From positions 124,001-188,000 of the forward strand of contig CACGON010000001.1 of NCBI GenBank assembly GCA_902574695.1: a stretch of 64,000 nt of DNA. Reading direction: 5' to 3'. Positions 33,441 to 42,945 of the stretch are shown in pieces. A program made the translations under genes and the position numbers. Within the stretch, counting starts at the first letter, position 1, and each line of letters begins with the position of its first letter. This stretch comes from an uncultured Pelagibacteraceae bacterium. GTDB taxonomy: Bacteria; Pseudomonadota; Alphaproteobacteria; Pelagibacterales; Pelagibacteraceae. The notes below the pieces were generated by a model that was not told the origin of the DNA, made no database searches, and saw only the letters and a list, made by a program, of their open reading frames with translations.

Positions 33441-34268
33441 TTAATCTCTTAATAGATCATTAATAGATGTTTTCGATCTAGTTTTCTCATCAACCTGTTT
33501 AATTATTACAGCACAATATAAAGATGGAGCAGCTGGATTATTTTTATCAGGCAATGAACCTGGAACAACTACCGAGTAAGGTGGTATTTTCCCATAAGTA
33601 ATTTTTCCTGTTTTTCGATCTACAATCTTGGTTGATTGGCCAATATACATACCCATACTTAAAACTGAACCCTCTCCAACAATAACTCCTTCAACTACTT
33701 CTGACATAGCTCCAAGAAAAACATTGTCCTCGATTATTGTAGGCAAAGCTTGTGCTGGTTCTAAAACTCCACCAACTCCTGATCCGGCTGAGATATGACA
33801 ATTTTTTCCAATTTGACAGCAGCTACCTGCTCTTGCAAATGTGTCTATCATTGTTCCCTCATCAATATATGCTCCAATATTTACATAACATGGCATTAAC
33901 ACAGCATTTTTACCAACAAACGATCCTTTCCTAACTGGAGAATTAGGAACCATTCTAAAGCCAGCTTTTTCATGGTCCTCTTTTGACCAACCTGCTGTTT
34001 TACCTTTCAATAAATGTGATTTGTCATACCAGCTACTGTAAGGGCCATTTAGGTTTTCCATAGGATATATTCTAAAACTTAGCATAATAGCTTTTTTAAG
34101 GTGTTGATGAGTTTTCCATTCTCCATTAATTTTTTCAGCAACTCTAGCTTTACCGCTATCTAAATCATTTATAACTTGATTTATAGCATCTTTAATCGAT
34201 TGATCTGAGTTTTGGTTTATTTGGTCTTTTTTCTCCCAAGCATCATTTATAATTTTCTCTAATGTCAT
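33441..34268 (-). CDS. dapD: Tetrahydrodipicolinate N-succinyltransferase
   Basis: DapD (275 aa) adds succinate to tetrahydrodipicolinate, the step before DapC/DapE in the succinylase lysine pathway. The middle of the protein is a left-handed beta-helix of hexapeptide repeats (for example [15 protein letters not shown] and [12 protein letters not shown]). [16 protein letters not shown] is the family's central signature. It sits between the HAD phosphatase and dapE in the usual alphaproteobacterial order. Confidence 0.96.
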   Translation of the reverse strand: MTLEKIINDAWEKKDQINQNSDQSIKDAINQVINDLDSGKARVAEKINGEWKTHQHLKKAIMLSFRIYPMENLNGPYSSWYDKSHLLKGKTAGWSKEDHEKAGFRMVPNSPVRKGSFVGKNAVLMPCYVNIGAYIDEGTMIDTFARAGSCCQIGKNCHISAGSGVGGVLEPAQALPTIIEDNVFLGAMSEVVEGVIVGEGSVLSMGMYIGQSTKIVDRKTGKITYGKIPPYSVVVPGSLPDKNNPAAPSLYCAVIIKQVDEKTRSKTSINDLLRD

Positions 34269-34274
34269 AACAAT

Positions 34275-34964
34275 TTATTTACTTTTTAATAACCTTATTT
34301 CTTTTAGAAATAAAGACAGATTTTCAATTTTATGTGAAATATAATCTTTATCAGAGTCCATTTTTCCGAAATGTTCATCATTAATTAGCCAAACGGTTGT
34401 ACATCCTCTTTCATGACCAATACTCAGATTTTTGGCTATATCTTCAATGTAGATAGTTTCATTCGGAATAATGCCAAATTTTTTTACCATTAGATCGAAA
34501 GTTTTTGCTTCAGGTTTAGGTATATAACCAGCATCTTGTATGTCAAAAATTTTATCCCTTCCGAATAAATCATATACTCCAAGATGAGATAATATATTTT
34601 TGGCATGTTCAGCACTACCATTTGTAAATATAAATTTTTCCATATCTAACAGTTCTAACTCATTTCGAAATACTTTATCCGTTTTCATAAAACTTAAATC
34701 TATTGAATGAACATAAGATAAAAACTCTTCAGGAGGTATATCATGATGGATCATTAAACCATTTAAGCTAGTATTATATTTATAGAAGTAATTAGTTTGT
34801 AATTTCTTTGCATCCTCCATATTTATTTTTAATCTTTCGGAAATGAATTTTGTCATTCTTTTTGAAACTTGGCCGAATACTTTTTCTAAAGAATAGTTAT
34901 TATGCTTTCCATAACAAACTCCATCTAGATCTAATAAAAGGTATTTTTTATCTTTAAGACTCAT
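34275..34964 (-). CDS. HAD-family pyrimidine 5'-nucleotidase-like phosphatase
   Basis: A 229-residue HAD-superfamily hydrolase. LLLDLDGVCYG is motif I with the nucleophile Asp, FIFTNGSAEHA is motif II, PKPEAKTFDL carries the motif III Lys, and IYIEDIAKNL is motif IV. It resembles Ssm1/Phm8-type pyrimidine 5'-nucleotidases found between argB and dapD in Alphaproteobacteria. The argB stop overlaps its start by 4 bp. Confidence 0.85.
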   Translation of the reverse strand: MSLKDKKYLLLDLDGVCYGKHNNYSLEKVFGQVSKRMTKFISERLKINMEDAKKLQTNYFYKYNTSLNGLMIHHDIPPEEFLSYVHSIDLSFMKTDKVFRNELELLDMEKFIFTNGSAEHAKNILSHLGVYDLFGRDKIFDIQDAGYIPKPEAKTFDLMVKKFGIIPNETIYIEDIAKNLSIGHERGCTTVWLINDEHFGKMDSDKDYISHKIENLSLFLKEIRLLKSK

Positions 34965-35809
34965 TTTCTTATTAAAGTACCAGAACCTTTGTCAGAGAAA
35001 ATTTCATATAATACAGAGTGTTTTGTTCTTCCATCAATAATAGCAACAGCAGTAACACCATTATTAATAGAATCTAAACATGTATTTATTTTTGGTATCA
35101 TTCCTTCGGTAATTATTTCATCATTGATCATTTCCATTACCTTTGATGATGATATTTCCTGGACCAATTTTTTATTTTTGTCTAATACACCTTTAACATT
35201 AGTCATTAAAAGTAATCTTCTAGATTTTAATGATTTTGCTATTGCCCCTGCAGCATTATCACCATTAATGTTATATGGTTGATTATTATCACCTAAGCCA
35301 AGTGGAGAAATTACAGGAATAAAACCTTTTTTGATTTTATCTTTAATCAAATTTACATTAATTTTATTGGGTATACCTACAAAACCTAATTCTTTTGCCT
35401 CAGGCTCTACCTCTATGACATTATTTTCTTTTGTATTGAAAGATATAGCTTTTGAACCTTTTTCATTTAAAGAGAAAACTATATCGCGGTTAAATTCTAT
35501 AAGAACTTTTTCTACTATATTAATAATATTTTTATCTGTTACCCTTAAACCTCTTATAAATTTTGTCTCGATATTTGATCTGTCTAACTCTCTTTTAATT
35601 CTTGGTCCTCCTCCGTGTATCACTACAATAGAGATTCCTAGTTTATTTAAAGTACTTATATCCTCAATAAAATTATTAAAAATATTTCTATCAATAAAAA
35701 CATTACCTCCATATTTTATAACTATTAAATCGTTTTTGTATTTTTCTATGTACTTTAATACTTGGTCCACAGGAGGACCATCTTTAGGTAAAATTTTTTC
35801 CAGATTCAT
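34961..35809 (-). CDS. argB: Acetylglutamate kinase
   Basis: ArgB (282 aa) phosphorylates N-acetylglutamate in arginine synthesis. IVIKYGGNV provides the phosphate-binding Lys, VVIHGGGPRIKREL the substrate loop, and YNINGDNAAGAIAKSL a further conserved block. LLMTNVKGVLD and EGMIPKINTCLDSI are in the C-terminal half. It directly follows yidC. The GTPase gene engB/yihA that commonly separates them in Alphaproteobacteria is not here. Confidence 0.96.
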   Translation of the reverse strand: MNLEKILPKDGPPVDQVLKYIEKYKNDLIVIKYGGNVFIDRNIFNNFIEDISTLNKLGISIVVIHGGGPRIKRELDRSNIETKFIRGLRVTDKNIINIVEKVLIEFNRDIVFSLNEKGSKAISFNTKENNVIEVEPEAKELGFVGIPNKINVNLIKDKIKKGFIPVISPLGLGDNNQPYNINGDNAAGAIAKSLKSRRLLLMTNVKGVLDKNKKLVQEISSSKVMEMINDEIITEGMIPKINTCLDSINNGVTAVAIIDGRTKHSVLYEIFSDKGSGTLIRK

Positions 35810-35814
35810 TAATT

Positions 35815-37491
35815 TTAATTAGTTTTGACTTTTGTTTGTTTCATAATAACTAACTGTTGAGCCATAGTAAGTACGTTATTAATTGTCCAATAAATAACCA
35901 AACCTGAAGGGAATGGAGCTAAAATTATTGTCAAAAACAATGGAAAGAACATGAAAATTTTTTGTTGTATTGGGTCAGGAGGAGTTGGATTAAGTTTTTG
36001 TTGCAAATACATAGTCAAACCCATTAAACACGGCCAGACTCCAATAATTAAAAAAGATGGTGGGTCCCATGGTATTAATCCAAATAAATTAAAAATTGAA
36101 GTTGGGTCTCGTTCAGACAGATCTTTTATCCAACCAAAAAATGGTTGATGTCTCATCTCAAGTGTTACAAACAAAACTTTGTAAACTGCGAAGAAAAATG
36201 GGATTTGGATGAATATTGGTAGACAGCCGCTCACCGGGTTTACTTTTTCTTTTTTATATAAAGCCATCATTTCTTGCTGCAACTTCATTTTATCATCTTT
36301 ATGCAGTTCTTTTAATCTGGTCATCTCAGGTTGAAGAACTTTCATTTTTGCCATTGATCTAAAGGAATAGTTAGCAAGTGGAAAGAATACTATTCTTATA
36401 CAAATAGTGATTAGCACTATGGCGATTCCAAAATTTCCAGTGAGTTTGAAAAAATAGTCTATAGCAAAGAAGAAATTTTTTGTAAAAAAATAGAACCAGC
36501 CCCAATCTATTGCCAAATCAAACTTTTTAATTTTTAAATTTTCAGCATATCCATCAATCACATCAACTTCTTTTGCTGCGATTATAATGTTTGTCTTACT
36601 ATTAATTGAACTATTTGCTAAGACTTCCAACGGTTCTGTCTCAATATAACTAGCTCTAAATTTCTTTTTAAAATCAAAATCAGATCTGAAATCTCTATTA
36701 TTTTCGGGTATTAAAGTTGTAATCCAATATTTATCAGTTATTCCAAACCACCCTTTACTTGCATTTTTCGTAAATTTTTTTTCAACTATGTCATCATAAT
36801 CTTCTTCAACAAGTTCTTCATCAAAAACACCTATTAGACCTTCATGAAGGATATAAAAATTTGTTACCTCTGGAGCTTTATTTCTAATAATTTGCCCATA
36901 AGGGTAAAAGTTAAATATTTTATTAGATTTATTTATAATTTTTTGGTCAACAGTAAATAAAAATTTTTCGTCAATATTAAAAATTTTTTGAAATTCTAAA
37001 TTTTGATTATTTTTCCAAATTAATGTTACAGGATTTTCTGGTGTAAGTTTATTATTACCTTTAATTTTCCATTCGGTTTTTGAGTTTGGAATATCAATAT
37101 TTTTATTATTTGTTACCCAACCTGTCTCAACAAAGTAACCTTTGTCAATTTGTTTTGGATTTAACAGAATAATTTTTTCATCACTATTGAGAGTTTCTGT
37201 ATAGTTTTTAAAAGTCAAATCATCAATCACTCCTCCAATTAAAGATATAGATCCGGTTATTTCTTTATTTTTAAAACTAAATCTTTTATTTAAATCCAAA
37301 GCATCCTCTCTAGAAGTTTCTGCTGAGATATTATTTTCATCAAGCAAAGGTGTTTCTGAGCTAATTTCATTTTTAGTAATATCCTTGTTTATTTTATTTA
37401 ATTCACTCGGCGTAGGTGCAAAAAAAAGAGAATATAAAATAATCACAGCTGCACTTAAAGATATTGCTGCAATTACATTTTTAGAGTCCAT
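35815..37491 (-). CDS. yidC: Membrane protein insertase YidC
   Basis: YidC (558 aa) inserts and folds inner-membrane proteins with or without Sec. An N-terminal transmembrane segment (about 5-26) leads to the large periplasmic P1 domain (about 50-335). The conserved five-helix core follows (from FFFAIDYFFKLTGNFGIAIV to the C-terminus), including the cytoplasmic loop MAKMKVLQPEMTRLKEL and VNPVSGCLPIFIQIPFFFAVY. It belongs to the rpmH-rnpA-yidD-yidC block. Confidence 0.97.
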   Translation of the reverse strand: MDSKNVIAAISLSAAVIILYSLFFAPTPSELNKINKDITKNEISSETPLLDENNISAETSREDALDLNKRFSFKNKEITGSISLIGGVIDDLTFKNYTETLNSDEKIILLNPKQIDKGYFVETGWVTNNKNIDIPNSKTEWKIKGNNKLTPENPVTLIWKNNQNLEFQKIFNIDEKFLFTVDQKIINKSNKIFNFYPYGQIIRNKAPEVTNFYILHEGLIGVFDEELVEEDYDDIVEKKFTKNASKGWFGITDKYWITTLIPENNRDFRSDFDFKKKFRASYIETEPLEVLANSSINSKTNIIIAAKEVDVIDGYAENLKIKKFDLAIDWGWFYFFTKNFFFAIDYFFKLTGNFGIAIVLITICIRIVFFPLANYSFRSMAKMKVLQPEMTRLKELHKDDKMKLQQEMMALYKKEKVNPVSGCLPIFIQIPFFFAVYKVLFVTLEMRHQPFFGWIKDLSERDPTSIFNLFGLIPWDPPSFLIIGVWPCLMGLTMYLQQKLNPTPPDPIQQKIFMFFPLFLTIILAPFPSGLVIYWTINNVLTMAQQLVIMKQTKVKTN

Positions 37492-37493
37492 AA

Positions 37494-37730
37494 TTATTTA
37501 ACTTTCTTTTTTTTAATTGGATCAAAACCTTGTCCACCACCTAGAAATTTAATTGGATGACAAGATAATATTCTTTTTACCCCTAATGACGAACCTTTTA
37601 AAAAACCATATTCATTCAAGGAGTCAATAAAATAGTCAGAGCAAGTCGGAAGGTATCTACAATTATTTCCAATATAAGGAGATATAAATAACTTATAAAT
37701 TTTAATTATTATAATAGTAAAAAATTTCAT
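37494..37730 (-). CDS. yidD: Membrane protein insertion efficiency factor YidD
   Basis: A 78-residue YidD protein that aids YidC-dependent insertion. The signature CRYLPTCSDYFIDSL and ILSCHPIKFLGGGQGFDP matches the family. A hydrophobic, amphipathic N-terminus (FFTIIIIKIYKLFISP) should sit at the membrane. It overlaps rnpA by 4 bp and precedes yidC by two. Confidence 0.95.
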   Translation of the reverse strand: MKFFTIIIIKIYKLFISPYIGNNCRYLPTCSDYFIDSLNEYGFLKGSSLGVKRILSCHPIKFLGGGQGFDPIKKKKVK

Positions 37731-38068
37731 TTTATTTTTTTAAAGTCAGATGTTAAAATACCCTTAATTTTCTGAAAATCATCATCAAAAACATTTTTTT
37801 TTGCTAATAATAAGTAACAATAATCAAAATTAATTTTATTTTCATTAATTATTCCATTTATCATATTTTTTAATCTTCTTTTAATTTTATTTCTGACTAC
37901 AGCATTACCTAATTTTTTTTTTGCAACAAAACTTACATTTAAATAATGATAATTTTTATTTTTTAATTTTTTGTAGAAGATTGTTGAATATTTATTAATA
38001 ATTTTTTTTCCATTTAAAAGTGATAAAAATTCAACGTTTTTTGAAAGACTAACTATCTTAGATTTCAT
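37727..38068 (-). CDS. rnpA: Ribonuclease P protein component
   Basis: RnpA (113 aa) is the protein subunit of RNase P, which matures tRNA 5' ends. It is divergent, but the RNA-binding signature VVRNKIKRRLKNM (RNR motif) is clear. The family pattern of FVAKKKLGNAVVRN is also present. It overlaps the rpmH stop by one base. Confidence 0.9.
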   Translation of the reverse strand: MKSKIVSLSKNVEFLSLLNGKKIINKYSTIFYKKLKNKNYHYLNVSFVAKKKLGNAVVRNKIKRRLKNMINGIINENKINFDYCYLLLAKKNVFDDDFQKIKGILTSDFKKIK

Positions 38069-38202
38069 TAAACAGTTAGTTTTTTTCTACCTTTAGCCCT
38101 TCGTCTTGCTAATAATTTTCTGCCACCTTTAGAATTCATTTTTGACCTGAAGCCATGTCTTCTTTTTCTAACTAATTTACTAGGTTGATAGGTTCTTTTC
38201 AT
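38068..38202 (-). CDS. rpmH: 50S ribosomal protein L34
   Basis: A 44-residue gene too short for the ORF track. Translation of the minus strand from ATG at 38202 gives [20 protein letters not shown]..., the canonical L34 sequence, ending in KGRKKLTV. Its stop overlaps the rnpA start (TAATG). It is the first gene of rpmH-rnpA-yidD-yidC and is divergent from the TVP38 gene across 56 bp. Confidence 0.97.
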   Translation of the reverse strand: MKRTYQPSKLVRKRRHGFRSKMNSKGGRKLLARRRAKGRKKLTV

Positions 38203-38258
38203 AAGATTTTATTAAGTAGTATTAAAATTTTAAGTATTTATAGTGTAAATTTGATAAT

Positions 38259-38981
38259 ATGCAAACATTGAAAAAAGTTAAAATAGTATTAGGTTTCTCT
38301 TATATTGTATTGTTGGGAATATTTATATATTTCTTAATAACTAAAATAGGTTTAGATAACCTCACATCCTATGATTTCTTAAAATCTAATAGCAAGTATT
38401 TAATTGATTTTAAACAAACTAATTTAATTTCTACATCAATAATTTTTATAATTTTTGGAATAATTTGGATTTCAGTTCTCCAAGGATTTGGATCTCCCCT
38501 AGGTTTAATTTGTGGATTTGTTTTTGGACCATATTTAGGCACTGCTATATTTTCCCTTACTTTTGCTCTGGGAGCAAGCGTTACATTTATTGTTGCAAAC
38601 TTTTTCTTTAAGGATTTGATTATAAATAAAATTCAAAATAATTTTGAATACTTAAATAATAAAATAAAAAGTAATCAATTTTTTGCTGTAGCTCTTTTAA
38701 GGTTTTTAGGAGGTATACCAACTCAAATCCAAAATTTAATTCCTGTTTTATTTGATATAAAATTAAAATTCTATTTCCTTGGAACTTTAATTGGTGTTGT
38801 AATTCAAGCGTTTATAGTGTGCTCACTTGGTTCTGCTATTGAAAGTAAAATTTATGAAAGTGATAACCTTCCAACAATATTGGACCTTTTAAAAACAAAA
38901 GAAATATACCTACCTATATTTGCTATTTTATTTTTATTTGGAATTACTTTTATTCTTAGAAAATACTTTTTTAAAAAGTGA
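38259..38981 (+). CDS. TVP38/TMEM64 family membrane protein
   Basis: A 240-residue polytopic membrane protein of the VTT/DedA superfamily. Hydrophobic segments lie at about 8-28, 55-75, 80-108, 165-195 and 215-235. GFGSPLGLICGFVFGPYLG is the first VTT motif. ALLRFLGGIPTQIQNLIPVLF is the second re-entrant motif (usually R..P.xP). The family is linked to lipid scrambling and transport, but the substrate here is unknown. Its TGA stop abuts the 3' end of the convergent tRNA-Thr. Confidence 0.85.
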   Translation: MQTLKKVKIVLGFSYIVLLGIFIYFLITKIGLDNLTSYDFLKSNSKYLIDFKQTNLISTSIIFIIFGIIWISVLQGFGSPLGLICGFVFGPYLGTAIFSLTFALGASVTFIVANFFFKDLIINKIQNNFEYLNNKIKSNQFFAVALLRFLGGIPTQIQNLIPVLFDIKLKFYFLGTLIGVVIQAFIVCSLGSAIESKIYESDNLPTILDLLKTKEIYLPIFAILFLFGITFILRKYFFKK

Positions 38982-39057
38982 TGGTGCCCCTTGCCCGACT
39001 TGCACGGACGACTTTTTCCTTACCATGGAAATACTCTACTACCTGAGTTAAAGGGGC
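38982..39057 (-). tRNA. tRNA-Thr(GGT)
   Basis: On the minus strand, a 76-nt cloverleaf with a perfect acceptor stem (GCCCCTT/AAGGGGC), A73 and an encoded CCA. The D-stem is ACTC/GAGT, the anticodon stem TTTCC/GGAAA, and the loop ATGGTAA gives anticodon GGT. The T-stem is GTCCG/CGGGC and the T-loop is TGCAAGT, so position 55, usually U/pseudouridine, is G. The 3' CCA end touches the stop codon of the convergent TVP38 gene. Confidence 0.92.
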
Positions 39058-39154
39058 ATTTTAGAAACGATTAATTTACTGTATAAAATAAAGTTTTTCA
39101 AATTATTGCCTTAATTTTTTTGAAAAATAGTCTATAAATATTTTAGGTAATGTT

Positions 39155-39364
39155 ATGGGAATTCACTACGATTATAAATCTACAAGAGGAGCCAAGGCAA
39201 TGGAGAAGCAAGCTAAAAGAGAAAAAAAGCTTGCAGAAAGAAGAGCCAAAAGAGCTGCCAAAGAAGGTTTCAAACAGTCTAAAAGTGATTCCAATATGCA
39301 TGATATAGCAAAGCCTATTACCCTTGAAGATTTAACGAATCCTGAAAAGAAAAATGACAAGTAA
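39155..39364 (+). CDS. Small basic protein of unknown function
   Basis: A 69-residue hydrophilic protein. A Lys/Arg/Ala-rich helix (about 16-42: KQAKREKKLAERRAKRAAKEG) suggests nucleic-acid or ribosome contact or a coiled coil. The C-terminal part (DIAKPITLEDLTNPEKK) is acidic. The family is not recognised beyond similar small alphaproteobacterial proteins. It overlaps a second small basic gene by 11 bp and lies upstream of dcd. Confidence 0.6.
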   Translation: MGIHYDYKSTRGAKAMEKQAKREKKLAERRAKRAAKEGFKQSKSDSNMHDIAKPITLEDLTNPEKKNDK

Positions 39365-39455
39365 AGATAAGGATCTTAAGTTAAGTATTGCGTTAAAGAA
39401 AAACTTAAGAAAAAGAAAAATTTTCCAAAAAAAAAATAAAAAAAAGAATAAATAA
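39354..39455 (+). CDS. Short lysine-rich protein upstream of dcd
   Basis: A 33-codon frame too short for the ORF track: MTSKDKDLKLSIALKKNLRK... ending in a Lys/Asn-rich tail. It begins inside the preceding small gene and its TAA ends at the base before the dcd ATG. That tight packing supports it as a real gene. The KLSxALKKNLxKRK pattern resembles short alphaproteobacterial proteins of unknown function. Confidence 0.5.
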   Translation: MTSKDKDLKLSIALKKNLRKRKIFQKKNKKKNK

Positions 39456-40010
39456 ATGCCAGTTCTTTCTGACAAATGGATAAAAAGAATGGCACAAGAA
39501 AAAAATATGATTTCTCCATTTGAGGAAAAGCAGGTAAGGGGAAATAGTATATCCTATGGAGTTTCATCTTATGGATATGATGCAAGAGTTGCTGATGAAT
39601 TCAAGATATTTACAAATGTAAATACAGAGATAGTAGATCCGAAAAATTTTAAACCTACAAGTTTTATCAGTAAAAAAGGGGAAGAATGTATAATTCCTCC
39701 TAACTCGTTTGTTTTAGCGAGTACAGTTGAATATTTTAAGGTACCGGACGATGTTCTGGTTATATGCCTAGGAAAATCAACATATGCTAGATGCGGAATA
39801 ATAGTTAATGTTACTCCGCTCGAACCATCATGGTGTGGACATGTCACATTGGAATTTTCAAATACAACACCTTTACCAGCAAAAATTTATGCTAATGAGG
39901 GAGCTTGCCAATTTGTTTTCCTGAAGGGCGACGAAAGGCCAAATACTACTTATGCTGATAGAGATGGCAAATATATGGGGCAGCAAGGAGTAACTTTACC
40001 AAAAGTTTAA
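39456..40010 (+). CDS. dcd: dCTP deaminase
   Basis: Dcd (184 aa) deaminates dCTP to dUTP for thymidylate synthesis. [17 protein letters not shown] carries the substrate-binding loop. [23 protein letters not shown] contains the catalytic S-x-x-R and Glu region. [12 protein letters not shown] is the late motif. Length matches the family, and murA follows after two bases. Confidence 0.96.
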   Translation: MPVLSDKWIKRMAQEKNMISPFEEKQVRGNSISYGVSSYGYDARVADEFKIFTNVNTEIVDPKNFKPTSFISKKGEECIIPPNSFVLASTVEYFKVPDDVLVICLGKSTYARCGIIVNVTPLEPSWCGHVTLEFSNTTPLPAKIYANEGACQFVFLKGDERPNTTYADRDGKYMGQQGVTLPKV

Positions 40011-40012
40011 TA

Positions 40013-41278
40013 ATGGATAAGTTTTTAATAAAAGGTCCTTGCAAGGTAAAGGGAACTGTTAATATATCAGGTAGCAAAAATGCTTCACTGCCTATTTTAG
40101 CAGCAACCATTTTATTTGATGAACCTGTAGAAATAAAAAACTTACCCAATGTTAAAGATATAGATACAATGCTTGCATTGATCAAATCACTAGGGTTTGG
40201 AGTTAAAATAAATAAAAAAAAAAATTCAGTTTTAATTAAAAAAACAAAAAATATAAATACTTTTGCATCCTACTCTTTAGTTAAGACAATGAGAGCTGGA
40301 ATATTAGTTCTAGGTCCTTTAGTTTCAAAATTTAAAAAAGCCAAAACATCTTTACCTGGAGGATGTTTAATTGGAGCCAGACCAATAAATTATCATTTAA
40401 ATGCACTTAAAAAACTTGGAATGAATTATAGAATTGAAAAGGGATACGTACATGCCTTTGTAAAGTCAAAACTAAATGGTTCTTGTATAACGTTTCCAAA
40501 AATATCTGTGGGAGCAACTGAGAATGCAATTTTAGCAGCAACTTTAGCTAACGGTAAAACAACTTTAAAAAACTGTGCTATTGAACCTGAAATTAAGAAA
40601 GATTTAACTAATTTTTTAAATAAAGCAGGGGCACGTATAAGGTGGATTGGAAAAAGAACAGTAGAAATTAATGGAGTTAAAAAGTTAAAAAAAATAAGCT
40701 ATTCTGTTATGGGTGATAGGATTGAGTGTGGCACTTTTTGTGTTGCTGCAGCGATATCGCAAGGAAATTTAAAGATTAAAGGTTTTGATCCAAAGTTAAT
40801 AAATACCGAATTAAATCTTTTGAAAAAAGTTGGAGCAAAAATAAAAATAGATCAAAATTTAATTTCAATAATTGGTCCAAAAAAAATTAAAAATATTAAA
40901 TTTATTAAAACAAAAGAATATGATGGTTTTCCTACTGATCTTCAGGCACAATTTATGACACTTCTGTGTAAAGCAACAGGCAAGTCTATAATTTCAGAGA
41001 GTATTTTCGAAAATAGATTTATGCATGTAGCAGAACTCAGACGTCTAGGAGCTAAGATTATAATTAAAAAAAATAATGCAATAATTTTTGGTGGAACAAA
41101 TTTTCAAGGAGCTGAGCTTATGTCTAGCGACTTAAGAGCCTCTGTAGCTCTAGTTTTGGCTACAATCGTTGCAAATGGAAAATCTGTAATTAATAGAATT
41201 TATCATTTAGATAGAGGCTACGAAAAAATCGAAAAAAAACTTAGAAGTATAGGTGTAAATATAAAAAGATTGTCTTAA
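40013..41278 (+). CDS. murA: UDP-N-acetylglucosamine 1-carboxyvinyltransferase
   Basis: MurA (421 aa) transfers enolpyruvate to UDP-GlcNAc, the first committed step of peptidoglycan synthesis. ISGSKNASLPILAAT has the substrate-binding Lys/Asn. The catalytic loop region is TSLPGGCLIGARPINYH, where the fosfomycin-target Cys is present (GGCLIGARP). DGFPTDLQAQ and LRASVALVLA are in the C-terminal half. It opens the conserved murA-DUF2948-hisD-infA order. Confidence 0.97.
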   Translation: MDKFLIKGPCKVKGTVNISGSKNASLPILAATILFDEPVEIKNLPNVKDIDTMLALIKSLGFGVKINKKKNSVLIKKTKNINTFASYSLVKTMRAGILVLGPLVSKFKKAKTSLPGGCLIGARPINYHLNALKKLGMNYRIEKGYVHAFVKSKLNGSCITFPKISVGATENAILAATLANGKTTLKNCAIEPEIKKDLTNFLNKAGARIRWIGKRTVEINGVKKLKKISYSVMGDRIECGTFCVAAAISQGNLKIKGFDPKLINTELNLLKKVGAKIKIDQNLISIIGPKKIKNIKFIKTKEYDGFPTDLQAQFMTLLCKATGKSIISESIFENRFMHVAELRRLGAKIIIKKNNAIIFGGTNFQGAELMSSDLRASVALVLATIVANGKSVINRIYHLDRGYEKIEKKLRSIGVNIKRLS

Positions 41279-41676
41279 TGACTAAGCCATATTTAAAAAA
41301 AATTATTGCGCAGACACCTGAAGATTTAAAAATAATTTCTGCATGTTGCTCTGAAGGAATCGTAAAAATAAGTGATATTAAATATCTTAAAAAAAATAAA
41401 ATTTTCCTTCTATCAATTAATCGCCTATCTAAAGAATTGGAAAAATCTAATAATAAAATTGATAGTATTATCAGGTTTGAGTATATAGACGCATCTCAAG
41501 CAAAAAATATTAACCAAAAAAATCAAGATGAGGAATTAGAGCTTTTATCAATTGATATATTTAAAAAAAATAATATTTATGAAATAACACTGTTATTTTT
41601 AAATAATAAAATTATAACTTTAACCGCAGAAATTATTGAGGTGATCTTAGAAGATCAAAAAAGTATTAATGATTAA
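41278..41676 (+). CDS. DUF2948 family protein
   Basis: A 132-residue protein assigned to DUF2948 mainly by position between murA and hisD, its usual alphaproteobacterial place. The N-terminal AQTPEDLKIISACCSEGIVKISDIKYL and the later LLSINRLSKE fit that family's pattern. It is cytoplasmic and of unknown function. The start overlaps the murA stop by one base and the end overlaps hisD by 8 bp. Confidence 0.7.
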   Translation: MTKPYLKKIIAQTPEDLKIISACCSEGIVKISDIKYLKKNKIFLLSINRLSKELEKSNNKIDSIIRFEYIDASQAKNINQKNQDEELELLSIDIFKKNNIYEITLLFLNNKIITLTAEIIEVILEDQKSIND

Positions 41677-42943
41677 ATTTTTGGATTGTAAAAATAAGCT
41701 TTATCTTAAAGAGTTATCTAATATTTTAGATAAGAGAAGAAACCCAAAGAATAAAGAATTAAGTATAGTTAAAAAAATTATAGCAGATATAAAAAAAAAT
41801 AAAATTAAAGCTCTAAAAAAATATGAGTTAAAATTTAGTAAAAATAACCAAATCAAGGTCTCCAACGATCAAATAAAAAAATCAATTAAAAATTTAGATC
41901 CCAAAGTAAAAAAAGCAATAGATTTTGCCTACAGAAGAATTTTAAATTTTCATATTAAGCAAAAAAAAACTCTACAAAATATCTTATACAAAGATAACTT
42001 TGACAATAAGTTAGAATATAGAAATGTTCCAATTGATTCGGTTGGGTTTTACGTGCCTGGTAATTTACCCTCAACACTTTTGATGAATACTATTCCAGCC
42101 AAAATTGCAAATGTAAAAAGGTTAGTCTTGGCTACACCCAAAATAAATGGAAAATTAAATTCAGCAGTATTATATGCGGCAACCAAAGTAGGTATAAAAG
42201 AAATTTATTCAATGGGAGGCGCGCAAGCAATTGCTAGTTTAGCGTTTATACAGAGTGTAAATAAAATAGTTGGACCAGGAAATAAATTTGTAGCTGAAGC
42301 AAAAAAGCAATTGTCCAACAATATAATTGGTACAGAGTCCATGTATTGTGGTGCTTCTGAAATATGTATCTTGGCTGACAAAGATACAAATTTAAACCAA
42401 GTTGCCACTTCATTAGTATCTCAGGCAGAGCACGATCCAGATAGCCAATGTATACTGGTTACAAAAGATAAAGTTTTAATTAAAAATATTAACAATAAAA
42501 TTAAAAATATTTTAAAAAATATCCCAAGGAGAAAAATTGCAGAAAAATCTTTAAAGAAAAATGGACTAATAATAAAAGTATATACGGATACACAAGTTGC
42601 TAAGGTAATTAACGAGGTTGCCCCAGAGCATTTGGAAATAAATGTAAGAAATTTTAAAAAATACGAAAAAAAAATTATAAACGCTGGAAGTATATGTAAT
42701 GGTCAGTATACACCAATGAGTCTTTCAGATTACACAGTAGGTACAAATCATGTTTTACCAACCTCAGGATCAGCAAAGTTTAGCTCAGGTCTAAGTTTGA
42801 GTGAATTTGTTAAAAAAATATCTATTGTAACTTTGAGTAAATTAGGGGTAGAAAAAATTGGAAATCCAGCTATAACTCTTTCCGAGTTTGAGCAGTTATA
42901 TGCCCACACTCTAAGTATAAAATCAAGAATGAGGAGAAATTAG
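41669..42943 (+). CDS. hisD: Histidinol dehydrogenase
   Basis: HisD (424 aa) carries out the last two oxidation steps of histidine synthesis. [20 protein letters not shown] and [14 protein letters not shown] are NAD-binding blocks. [27 protein letters not shown] and the zinc/catalytic VAPEHLEI are all present. It is separate from the hisS-hisZ-hisG group about 1 kb further on. The infA start follows three bases after its stop. Confidence 0.96.
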   Translation: MIKFLDCKNKLYLKELSNILDKRRNPKNKELSIVKKIIADIKKNKIKALKKYELKFSKNNQIKVSNDQIKKSIKNLDPKVKKAIDFAYRRILNFHIKQKKTLQNILYKDNFDNKLEYRNVPIDSVGFYVPGNLPSTLLMNTIPAKIANVKRLVLATPKINGKLNSAVLYAATKVGIKEIYSMGGAQAIASLAFIQSVNKIVGPGNKFVAEAKKQLSNNIIGTESMYCGASEICILADKDTNLNQVATSLVSQAEHDPDSQCILVTKDKVLIKNINNKIKNILKNIPRRKIAEKSLKKNGLIIKVYTDTQVAKVINEVAPEHLEINVRNFKKYEKKIINAGSICNGQYTPMSLSDYTVGTNHVLPTSGSAKFSSGLSLSEFVKKISIVTLSKLGVEKIGNPAITLSEFEQLYAHTLSIKSRMRRN

Positions 42944-42945
42944 AT

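Noticed and set aside
34989-35822. Antisense ORFs such as those at 34989, 35331 and 57404
   Set aside because: They lie wholly inside well-conserved genes on the other strand and have no recognisable motifs.
38982-39066. Apparent plus-strand four-stem structured RNA or riboswitch
   Set aside because: The stems are those of tRNA-Thr(GGT) read on the minus strand, with a complete CCA end.
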